Positions 57,361 through 64,000 of a stretch of DNA of 64,000 nucleotides are shown here, one piece after another. Source of the DNA: Rhizobium terrae (lineage in GTDB: Bacteria > Pseudomonadota > Alphaproteobacteria > Rhizobiales > Rhizobiaceae); assembly GCF_003425685.1 (NCBI RefSeq), contig NZ_QJKM01000007.1:1-64000 (forward strand). Direction: 5' to 3'. The notes beneath the pieces were generated by a model. That model saw only the letters and a program-made list of their open reading frames with translations, was not told where the DNA came from and made no database searches. Positions within the stretch are counted from its first letter, which is position 1. Each line of letters begins with the position of its first letter. The translations under genes were made by a program, and so were the position numbers.

Positions 57361-58698
57361 ATGGCGGAAACGCTGAGCAGGGAAACGCGCATCGTGCGCC
57401 GCGAAAAGGGCACGCCCTTCCGCAGGCTGAAAGCGGATATCTGCGTGGTCGGTGCCGGCATCGCCGGCATTTCCGCAGCACTTGAAGCCGCCCGTCTCGG
57501 CAAGAAGGTCGTCATCGTCGATGGTCAGGCAGCACTCGGCGGCCAGGCCGTCAATTCGATCATCGCCACCTTCTGCGGCCTCTTTTCCAACGGCACACAC
57601 GGCTACCAGTTCACCTATGGCGTCGCGGACAGGCTACTTGCCCACCTCGAAAGCCAGGACCGGTCGATCTATTACCGCCACGGGCCGAACACCGTCGTCG
57701 TCTATTACGACGAAGTGGTTCTTGGCCGCTGGATGGAGCAAAGCGTGCTGGAAGCCGGCATCGAAGTGGTGCTCGGCGCGCAGATTCTGGATGTACATGT
57801 AGAAGGCCGCCGCGTCGTCCAGACGGATTTCATGACCCGCTACGGCGGCGTGTCGATCGAGGCGACCGGCTGGGTGGAGGCAAGCGGCGATGCCGCCCTC
57901 GTCTGGCAGGCGGGCTTTGCCTGCCGCCAACCGGAGAAGGGCGGCGTCTTCGGCACTCAGATGGTGGTGCTGGAAAACATCGACGAGGCGAAGCAGCCGA
58001 CCCGTTACGAAATCGCCGACCGCATGAAGGAAAAGGCGACCGATTACGGCCTGCTGCGCCGCGAAGGCCTCGGTTTCACCATCCCCGGCCGCGGCATCGC
58101 CGCCATGAACATGACCCATGTGGAAACGCCGCTCGATCCCGTCGAGGCGTCGAGGAAGGCGCTCGAAGGCAAGGATCAGGCGTCACGCGCGGTGGAATTC
58201 CTGAAGGCCGAGTTCCCGGAATGTTTCGGCAACGCCCGCATCCGCTCCTTCGGCCTGCCCGGCATCCGCCAGACGCGCTGGATCGCCGGCAGCCACCATC
58301 TGACGGTGGACGAGATCCGGGCCGGCACCAAGTTCGACGACGCGGTCGCCCGCACCGCCTGGCCGATCGAGCTGCACGATCACGGCGACGGCCATCACTG
58401 GATCACCTTCGACAAGGAACATGCCCATTACATCCCGCTCGGCAGCCTGACGCCGGACGAGTGCGACAACATTGCCGCCGCCGGCCGCTGCGTCGATGCC
58501 GATTCCGCGGCGCTTTCGAGCATCCGCGTCATGGGTCCTTGCATCGCCATGGGCATGGCCGCCGCCAACGCGCTCGACCTTGCCGGCACCGGCAGCGTGC
58601 ACCAGATCGATCTCGCGGCATTGCGGGAACGGGTTTCCGATAACGTCGAAAAGAAGCATTATCGATGGACGGACGAAGAGATGCGTGCCGCATCGTGA
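57361..58698 (+). CDS. FAD-dependent oxidoreductase
   Basis: A 445-residue flavoprotein of the FAD_oxidored type. The dinucleotide fold ADICVVGAGIAGISAALEAA is at about 25-45, GQAALGGQAVNS follows, and the C-terminal FAD-site AGRCVDADSAALSSIRVM is conserved. GGGAGGG precedes the ATG. It starts the operon with the two aconitase X subunits, 10 bases upstream of the large one. Substrate unknown; a hydroxy acid or imino acid is possible. Confidence 0.85.
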   Translation: MAETLSRETRIVRREKGTPFRRLKADICVVGAGIAGISAALEAARLGKKVVIVDGQAALGGQAVNSIIATFCGLFSNGTHGYQFTYGVADRLLAHLESQDRSIYYRHGPNTVVVYYDEVVLGRWMEQSVLEAGIEVVLGAQILDVHVEGRRVVQTDFMTRYGGVSIEATGWVEASGDAALVWQAGFACRQPEKGGVFGTQMVVLENIDEAKQPTRYEIADRMKEKATDYGLLRREGLGFTIPGRGIAAMNMTHVETPLDPVEASRKALEGKDQASRAVEFLKAEFPECFGNARIRSFGLPGIRQTRWIAGSHHLTVDEIRAGTKFDDAVARTAWPIELHDHGDGHHWITFDKEHAHYIPLGSLTPDECDNIAAAGRCVDADSAALSSIRVMGPCIAMGMAAANALDLAGTGSVHQIDLAALRERVSDNVEKKHYRWTDEEMRAAS

Positions 58699-58708
58699 GG
58701 AGGACGCG

Positions 58709-59980
58709 ATGAAGCTGACGGATTATGAAAAGGCTATGTATGACGGCGAGTACGGCCGCGCCAAGGCGCGCGCCATGGATCTGCTCCTGCGTTATGGTGA
58801 AGCACTCGGCGCCGAGCGGCTGGTCGAGACCAACAATGTCGCAGGCGCCTTCAACGCCTCGACCCCTTCTGTGCAGCCGATCGCACAGAAGGGCATGGAA
58901 CATGTCTATTCCGAGCTCAACCTCGACAGCGACGAGGTGGTGGACGTGCCGCATATGGTGGCGCATACCTGCCAGCTGATCACCGGCATCGACAACGACA
59001 ATTGGGAGCTGCAGGGCGTCGACAAGTCGCTGGTCGACATGCAGCGGGAGAACGAGAAATTCCTCGGCCGCCGCGGCGTCAACATGTTCGCCACCTGCAC
59101 GCCCTATCAGGTGGGCAACGTGCCGGTGAAGGGCGAGCACTGCGCCTGGATGGAATCCTCCGCGGTCATCTACTGCAATTCGGTTCTCGGCGCCCGCACC
59201 AATGTCGAGGGCAAGGAAAGCACCGGCGCCGCGGCACTCACCGGCCGCATTCCCTATTGGGGTTTCCACATTACCGAAAACCGCCGCGGCACGCATCTGG
59301 TCGAGCTCGATATCGAAGTCGACGACATGATGGACTGGGGCCTGCTCGGTTATTACATCGGCGAGGTGATCGGCGAGGACATTCCGGTGCTGAAGGGAAC
59401 GAGCCGTCAGCCCGACCTCGTCAAGCTCAAGCATTTTGGCGCGGCGGCGGCTTCGTCGGGCGGCGTCGAGATGTACCATATTCCGGGCATCACGCCGGAA
59501 GCGGATACGATCGAGGAGGCTTTCGGCGGCCGCAAGATGAAGGGTATGTTCCGCTACGGCGCGGCCGAGCGGCGCGAGACCTATGAGAAGCTGCAGAGCG
59601 CGACCGAGAAAAAGGTCGATTTCATCATGCTCGGCTGTCCCCACAATTCGATCGATCAGGTGGCGCTGATCGCCCATCTGCTGGAGGACAGAAAGATCCA
59701 TCCGGACGTCCAGCTCTGGGTGCATACGCCGCGCGCCATCAAGCAGGTGGCGGAACGCAACGGTTATCTGGATGTCATCCGCGAAGCCGGCGGCGTTGTC
59801 ATGAGCGATACCTGTCCCGCCATTTCGAGGCGTCTGCCGCAGGGTACGCGCGTCATCGCCACCGATTCCGCCAAGCAGGCGCATTACCTGCCGGCGATCA
59901 CCGGCGTACAGGGCTGGTTCGGCTCGGTCAGCGATTGCGTCGATGCCGCTTTGACCGGCCAGTGGAACGGGAGGGCCTGA
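58709..59980 (+). CDS. aconitase X catalytic (large) subunit
   Basis: A 423-residue protein matching the AcnX catalytic domain. It has the N-terminal KLTDYEKAMYDGEYGRAKARA, MFATCTPYQVGNVP, YCNSVLGARTNVEGKES (cluster-region cysteines and Asn), WGFHITENRRGTHLVE, and SDTCPAIS near the C-terminus. Split AcnX enzymes in bacteria include cis-3-hydroxy-L-proline dehydratases; that activity is possible here but not shown. GAGGAGG precedes the ATG, and its stop overlaps the small-subunit start. Confidence 0.88.
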   Translation: MKLTDYEKAMYDGEYGRAKARAMDLLLRYGEALGAERLVETNNVAGAFNASTPSVQPIAQKGMEHVYSELNLDSDEVVDVPHMVAHTCQLITGIDNDNWELQGVDKSLVDMQRENEKFLGRRGVNMFATCTPYQVGNVPVKGEHCAWMESSAVIYCNSVLGARTNVEGKESTGAAALTGRIPYWGFHITENRRGTHLVELDIEVDDMMDWGLLGYYIGEVIGEDIPVLKGTSRQPDLVKLKHFGAAAASSGGVEMYHIPGITPEADTIEEAFGGRKMKGMFRYGAAERRETYEKLQSATEKKVDFIMLGCPHNSIDQVALIAHLLEDRKIHPDVQLWVHTPRAIKQVAERNGYLDVIREAGGVVMSDTCPAISRRLPQGTRVIATDSAKQAHYLPAITGVQGWFGSVSDCVDAALTGQWNGRA

Positions 59981-60426
59981 TGGATATCGCGACCGAAGCA
60001 AAACCCGAAACCATCGTATTCAAGGGCCGCAAGGTGGTGGGCGGCCGCGCCGAAGGCGAGGCGCTGGTGACATCGGAGACGATCTCCGGCTGGGGCGGCA
60101 TCAACGAGCGCACCGGCACCGTCATCGAACGCCGGCACGAGATGCGGGGCGTTTCCTTCGCCGGAAAAATACTTGTCTTCCCCGGCGCCAAGGGCTCGTC
60201 CGGCTGGTCCGCCTATTTCCATATGACGCGATTGAACGGCGTCCAGCCGCAGGCGATGATTTTCACGCGTATGACGACCAAGATCGCGCTTGGGGCCGTG
60301 GTCACCCGCGTTCCGGCGATCACCGAACTGGATCGGGATCCGCTCTCGGTGATCGAAACCGGCGACTGGGTGGTGGTCGATGCCGATGCCGGCACGGTGA
60401 CCGTGACCAAGAAGAAACCCGCCTGA
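59980..60426 (+). CDS. aconitase X swivel (small) subunit
   Basis: A 148-residue beta-rich swivel domain with GRKVVGGRAEGEALVTSETI and the glycine/serine loop FPGAKGSSGWS, which in AcnX and DUF126 proteins contacts substrate. Start overlaps the large-subunit TGA by one base, implying a 1:1 complex. Together they form the two-subunit (type II) arrangement. Confidence 0.88.
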   Translation: MDIATEAKPETIVFKGRKVVGGRAEGEALVTSETISGWGGINERTGTVIERRHEMRGVSFAGKILVFPGAKGSSGWSAYFHMTRLNGVQPQAMIFTRMTTKIALGAVVTRVPAITELDRDPLSVIETGDWVVVDADAGTVTVTKKKPA

Positions 60427-60428
60427 CC

Positions 60429-61241
60429 TCATTTCCAGGCGCCGCGGGCCGCCGCGTCTCTTGCATAATCGGCAAAGTCCTTCGGCGGTCGGCCGAGCGC
60501 GCGCTCGATGCCGTCGGTCAGATATTCGTTGCGGCCGTCCAGAACGACGGTGAAGAGTTCCACCAGCAATTCCGCGACGTCGCCCGGCACTTTGGCCGCC
60601 GTCAACCCCTTCACGAAGTCTTCGGTCGGAATCGTTTGAAATACGACCTTCCGCCCGCTCGCCTTGCTGATTTCGGCGATCGTCTCGGCAAAGGTCAGAA
60701 GCTGCGGTCCGGTCACTTCGTAGAGTTCCCCGATATGCCGCGGATCGGTAAGCGCCGCGACAACAACGTCCGCGATATCATTGGCATCGATGAAGGGCTC
60801 GCGCACGTGGCTCACCGGCAGCGCCATCTCGCCTTCCAGGATCATCGGCTGAAATTGGCCTTCGTCGAAATTCTGGTTGAACCAGCTGGCGCGGACGATC
60901 GTCCAGTCGGCGCCGGAGGCGATCAGCCGCTTCTCGCTTTCCTGCGCCGCCGGCTCGCCGCGGCCCGAGAGCAGCACCAGCCGCTTGACGCCCAACGAGA
61001 CCGCCAGCTTCGCGAACGCCTCGACATCGTCCGGCGCAGTCTTCACGGCGAGGTCGGGATAATAGGTGATGTAGGCGGCCGAGACGCCATCCAGCGCAGC
61101 CGCCCAGGTCGAGCGATCCGTCCAGTCGAAGCCGGTGGAACGCGATGCAAAGTGGATTTTCTGGCCTCTTGCCCGCAGGCGATCGGCGACCCGCGATCCC
61201 GTCTTGCCTTTGCCGCCGATGATGAGAATTGGGTTTTCCAT
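60429..61241 (-). CDS. NmrA-like NAD(P)H-binding oxidoreductase
   Basis: A 270-residue atypical SDR with an N-terminal Rossmann motif IIGGKGKTGSRVADRL and no classical YxxxK. It resembles NAD(P)H:quinone-oxidoreductase/NmrA-type redox sensors (ADWTIVRASWFNQNF; HIGELYEVTGPQLLTF). ATG follows GGGAGAG. Divergent from the TetR regulator and likely under its control. Confidence 0.87.
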   Translation of the reverse strand: MENPILIIGGKGKTGSRVADRLRARGQKIHFASRSTGFDWTDRSTWAAALDGVSAAYITYYPDLAVKTAPDDVEAFAKLAVSLGVKRLVLLSGRGEPAAQESEKRLIASGADWTIVRASWFNQNFDEGQFQPMILEGEMALPVSHVREPFIDANDIADVVVAALTDPRHIGELYEVTGPQLLTFAETIAEISKASGRKVVFQTIPTEDFVKGLTAAKVPGDVAELLVELFTVVLDGRNEYLTDGIERALGRPPKDFADYARDAAARGAWK

Positions 61242-61253
61242 GTTTTCTCTCCC

Positions 61254-61280
61254 TTAACATGAATTTTCCTCATGTTTAAA
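61254..61280. promoter_or_regulatory. candidate TetR operator
   Basis: AACATGA (61256-61262) and TCATGTT (61270-61276) form an inverted repeat in the 117-base divergent promoter region, 14 bases before the NmrA-like start codon. The arms extend to TTAACATGA/TCATGTTTAA with one bulge. Confidence 0.5.
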
Positions 61281-61358
61281 GTGATAAACCTTCGCATTGC
61301 ATCCGTCAACAAAAAATGCGAATATTCCTCGCGTTATAGATCAAGGTATGGAAAAATA

Positions 61359-61973
61359 ATGGAGATTTCTGCATCCACACCCCGCCAGCCGCAACAGAAG
61401 CGCAGCCGCGAGCGGGTGGAGCGCATTTTGACGGCCGCGAAGGAACTGATTGGCCGCGGTGGCAGCGACGCGATGAAGATGGGCGAGCTGGCCGAAAAGG
61501 CGGGCGTGCCGATCGGCTCGCTCTATCAGTTCTTCCCGGACAAGGGCTCGGTGGTGCGCACGCTTGCCGAGCGCTACAACGAGGAGGGACGGGCCTGCAT
61601 CCGCGAAGCGCTCGAGCCCGTGCGGGACGTGACCGCCTTTTCGGAAGCCTTCCGGCAACTGATCGATATCTATTACGGCCTGTTTCTGGCAGAGCCGGTC
61701 ATGCGCGACATCTGGTCGGGCACGCAGGCCGATAAAGCATTGCAGGATATCGATCTTGCCGACTCCCGTGAAAACGGCGCAATCGTTGCTGCGGCGCTCA
61801 GGCATGTCCAGCCCCAGGCGGACCCGGAAGAACTGTTCAACCGTGCCATGCTCGTCATGTATCTCGGCACGTCCACCATGCGGCTCGCCATCTCGGTCGA
61901 TCGCAGACAAGGCGATGCGTTGGTCGAATCCTACAAACGGCTGGCGCTGCGCGAACTGCTTGCGATGGAATGA
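61359..61973 (+). CDS. TetR-family regulator
   Basis: A 204-residue regulator. The N-terminal helix-turn-helix is MKMGELAEKAGVPIGSLYQFF (about 36-56), a standard TetR pattern, and the C-terminal ligand domain is helical. The ATG at 61359 is chosen; an in-frame ATG at 61272 would add a basic, low-complexity 29 residues and cover the operator-like repeat. Confidence 0.88.
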   Translation: MEISASTPRQPQQKRSRERVERILTAAKELIGRGGSDAMKMGELAEKAGVPIGSLYQFFPDKGSVVRTLAERYNEEGRACIREALEPVRDVTAFSEAFRQLIDIYYGLFLAEPVMRDIWSGTQADKALQDIDLADSRENGAIVAAALRHVQPQADPEELFNRAMLVMYLGTSTMRLAISVDRRQGDALVESYKRLALRELLAME

Positions 61974-62342
61974 CTTCGAGCGGATTGAATCTCCTCGCCG
62001 AATGGGGGTTTTCTGCCCACAGCGACTGATCCTCAGGCAGGAAGATAATATCCGCCTATACGGTCTGCCCCAATTTCCGGGTCGCACCGCGGCCGAAGCC
62101 CCCTATGCCGACCCGGATTATCGGGAAGCTTCGAAATTTCGCCGCGCCTCGTTTTCAATCCGGTACGGGCCCTCAACGGAGACAGCCTGTCGCTCGATGC
62201 CAACGTGCTCTTCATGGCCAGTCAGATGCCGTTCGTCGGTCACGGCTGGTAGATCCCGCGCTTCAACATGACGCCTTGATCCCGTTGCAAATCTCGGCGA
62301 ACATTTGCCCATACCGAGAAAAAGCATCGAAGGAAACATCCC
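61974..62342 (+). other. 369-base gap with a possible gene remnant
   Basis: No full gene is visible. Near 62110-62250 one plus-strand frame reads LSGSFEISPRLVFNPVRALN, continuing to SLSLDANVLFMASQMPFVGHGW before a stop. This looks like real protein sequence but has no start codon or upstream continuation. It may be the C-terminal stump of a lost gene. A weak promoter for the dehydrogenase presumably lies in the last 80 bases. Confidence 0.35.
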
Positions 62343-63377
62343 ATGCCGCAGGCCCTCGTTCTTGAAAAGAAAGGCCTTCTTGCCCTGAGGGAGATCGATC
62401 TCCCGACCATAACCGGCCCGGGCGACGTGAAGATCGCCATCGATACGGTCGGCGTCTGCGGCAGCGACGTACATTATTACACCCATGGGGCGATCGGTCC
62501 CTATGTGCTGCGCGAGCCCATGGTGCTCGGTCACGAGGCGGCCGGTGTCGTCGTCGAGGTCGGTTCCGACGTCGGGAGCCTCAAGGTCGGCGACCGCGTC
62601 TGCATGGAGCCCGGGGTGCCGAACCTTTCGTCGCGGGCCTCGAAACTCGGTCTGTACAATGTCGATCCGGACGTGCGGTTCTGGGCGACGCCGCCGATCC
62701 ACGGCGTGCTGACGCCTGAAGTCATCCACCCGGCTGCCTTCACCTACAAGCTGCCGGACAACGTCTCCTTCGCCGAAGGCGCGATGGTCGAACCGTTTGC
62801 GATCGGCATGCAGGCCGCGACCCGCGCCCGCATCCAGCCGGGCGATGTCGGCGCCGTCATCGGCGCCGGGCCGATCGGCATCATGGTGGCGCTGGCAGCC
62901 CTTGCCGGCGGTTGCGCCCGTGTTTTCATCTCCGATCTCAGCGCTGACAAGCTCAAGATCGCCGGCCGGTATCCCGGCATCATTCCCGTCAACATCACCG
63001 AGCGGCCGTTCACCGACGTGATCGCCGAAGCGACCGGCGGCTGGGGCGCGGATGTCGTGTTCGAAGCAAGCGGCAGCCCGAGAGCCTATCAGGGCGTGTT
63101 CGGTCTTGTGAGGCCGGGAGGCGCCTTTGTGCTGGTCGGCCTGCCGGTCGAACCGGTTGCTTTCGACGTTGCGGCCGCGATTTCCAAGGAAGTCAGGATC
63201 GAGACCGTGTTCCGCTACGCCAATATTTTCGACCGGGCGCTGGAGTTGATCGCGTCCGGCAAGGTGAACCTGAAGCCGCTGATCACCGGCGTATTTGATT
63301 TCAAGGATTCGATCGCCGCGTTCGAACGGGCTGCGGCCGGCAACCCGTCGGATGTGAAACTGCAGATCAGGCTTTAA
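62343..63377 (+). CDS. xylitol-dehydrogenase-like MDR alcohol dehydrogenase
   Basis: A 344-residue zinc-dependent medium-chain dehydrogenase oxidising a polyol, probably xylitol or sorbitol. Catalytic zinc ligands are Cys in VCGSDVHYY, His in LGHEAAG, and Glu in MVEPFAIG, and the cofactor loop is GAGPIG. The four cysteines of the structural zinc are missing: the lobe reads [20 protein letters not shown], as in other rhizobial xylitol dehydrogenases, so it is probably a single-zinc enzyme. No linked transporter in the window. Confidence 0.9.
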   Translation: MPQALVLEKKGLLALREIDLPTITGPGDVKIAIDTVGVCGSDVHYYTHGAIGPYVLREPMVLGHEAAGVVVEVGSDVGSLKVGDRVCMEPGVPNLSSRASKLGLYNVDPDVRFWATPPIHGVLTPEVIHPAAFTYKLPDNVSFAEGAMVEPFAIGMQAATRARIQPGDVGAVIGAGPIGIMVALAALAGGCARVFISDLSADKLKIAGRYPGIIPVNITERPFTDVIAEATGGWGADVVFEASGSPRAYQGVFGLVRPGGAFVLVGLPVEPVAFDVAAAISKEVRIETVFRYANIFDRALELIASGKVNLKPLITGVFDFKDSIAAFERAAAGNPSDVKLQIRL

Positions 63378-63397
63378 GCGCGATGGCTAAAGATGTG

Positions 63398-63418
63398 AGC
63401 GGTTTTCGCCAAAATCCT
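63398..63418. repeat. short rhizobial repeat fragment
   Basis: GAGCGGTTTTCGCCAAAATCC, related to the element at 50015-50061, lies in the gap between the two convergent genes. It is too short to be certain. Confidence 0.35.
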
Positions 63419-63435
63419 ACGTTCGAGCCCGCCGA

Positions 63436-64000
63436 TCACGCGGCGCGGATGAAGCGGCTGGAAGGCGAGGCCGACTTCTGAAGTGGTACGCGACGCAGCA
63501 TTTCGAGCGCGAAGAGGCGGGCGTTCTGGCGCGCCTTGTCGAGATTGCTGATGCGGCTTTCGTCCATCGTGTAAAGCGTGCCGCCGAGATCGAAGATGTC
63601 GCGGAAGGCGGCGCGTTCGATGATCGGCGTGTTGAGCACGTCGACATTGCGCTCCGCGAGCAGCATCTTGACGGCGAGCAGCGCCCGGGTCGTCACCATC
63701 GAGTTGACGCGGGTCAGCACGACGGAATGCGGCACGCGCAGGTTCGCCTTTTCTTCGAGATAACGCAAAAGCTCGAGCACGTTGGCGCCACCCTGGGCGT
63801 CCATGGCGCAGCCCTGGATCGGGATCAGCACATGGTCGGAAAGTCCGATCGCCTTGGCGAGCAGCGGGCTCTGGGCGCCCGGCAGGTCGAGGACGAAATA
63901 GTCGGTCCTGTAGCGATTCTCGGAAATGTGCCGGTCGATGGAGGCCTGCGTCACATGCGAGATGACGTTGAGCTTGTCGTTCGGGGTCGAGAGCTGATGC
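63436..64000 (-). CDS. ParA/MinD-like ATPase, N-terminus beyond window
   Basis: The reading frame stays open to the window edge, so only the C-terminal 187 residues are visible. DYFVLDLPGAQSPLLAKAIGL with SDHVLIPIQ matches the Walker B/switch II area of ParA-type ATPases, and VVLTRVNSM is the adenine-binding strand. The P-loop lies outside. A GTG at 63954 is in frame but is internal. It could serve plasmid/chromosome partition or positioning of another complex; the visible part does not decide this. Confidence 0.75.
   Translation of the reverse strand, partial: HQLSTPNDKLNVISHVTQASIDRHISENRYRTDYFVLDLPGAQSPLLAKAIGLSDHVLIPIQGCAMDAQGGANVLELLRYLEEKANLRVPHSVVLTRVNSMVTTRALLAVKMLLAERNVDVLNTPIIERAAFRDIFDLGGTLYTMDESRISNLDKARQNARLFALEMLRRVPLQKSASPSSRFIRAA

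Overview
The window looks like a chromosomal segment of a Rhizobiaceae alphaproteobacterium (Rhizobium/Agrobacterium/Ensifer group). The evidence is high GC, the tail of an rRNA operon ending 5S rRNA then initiator tRNA-Met, rhizobial palindromic intergenic repeats, and gene families typical of the group: Ugp-like and Lpl-like importers, a hydroxycinnamate-CoA cluster, and a propionyl-CoA carboxylase / methylmalonyl-CoA mutase pair. The species cannot be fixed from the sequence alone.

Layout. 1-1093: end of an rRNA operon and a decayed site-specific recombinase beside tRNA-fMet. 1167-13941: a GntR-headed run of eleven tightly packed genes for import and breakdown of alginate-type uronides. 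It has an ABC importer, a PL15 exo-alginate lyase matching the 776-residue Atu3025 type with its His311/Tyr365/His531, a DEH-reductase-like SDR, an SGNH esterase, a 2-hydroxyacid dehydrogenase, a TIM-barrel isomerase and a glucarate-dehydratase-like enolase. 14184-16800: a small island of three minus-strand genes (an 83-residue peptide with a 20-residue tandem repeat, a DUF6065-like protein, an MFS exporter-like protein), bordered by a wrecked IS5-type transposase. This is the best candidate for an undescribed system. 16846-26284: a HlyD/RbbA/ABC-2 exporter, a NUDIX hydrolase, a universal stress protein and a P-type ATPase. Three FNR/FixK-type boxes suggest a shared low-oxygen regulon. 26538-33873: pccB, two small unknown genes, pccA and methylmalonyl-CoA mutase, forming the propionyl-CoA to succinyl-CoA route.

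33937-41228: SorC regulator and a Ugp-like importer without its own ATPase, followed by a glycerophosphodiesterase, a Tat-exported PhoD-like phosphatase and a HAD phosphatase, reading as organophosphate scavenging. 41358-46491: a second complete ABC importer with its LacI regulator and a strong palindromic operator. 46543-47646: an atypical RTX/beta-roll protein. 47830-54411: hydroxycinnamate catabolism (acyl-CoA synthetase, crotonase, SDR, acyl-CoA dehydrogenase, amidohydrolase, MarR) arranged around a divergent promoter. 54532-60426: an IlvD/Edd dehydratase, a LysR regulator, an FAD oxidoreductase and a two-subunit aconitase X, probably one catabolic unit. 60429-64000: NmrA-like oxidoreductase with divergent TetR, a xylitol-dehydrogenase-like MDR enzyme, and a ParA-like ATPase cut by the window edge.

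All assignments come from reading motifs, lengths and context. No similarity search was run, and substrates of the importers are inferred from neighbours.
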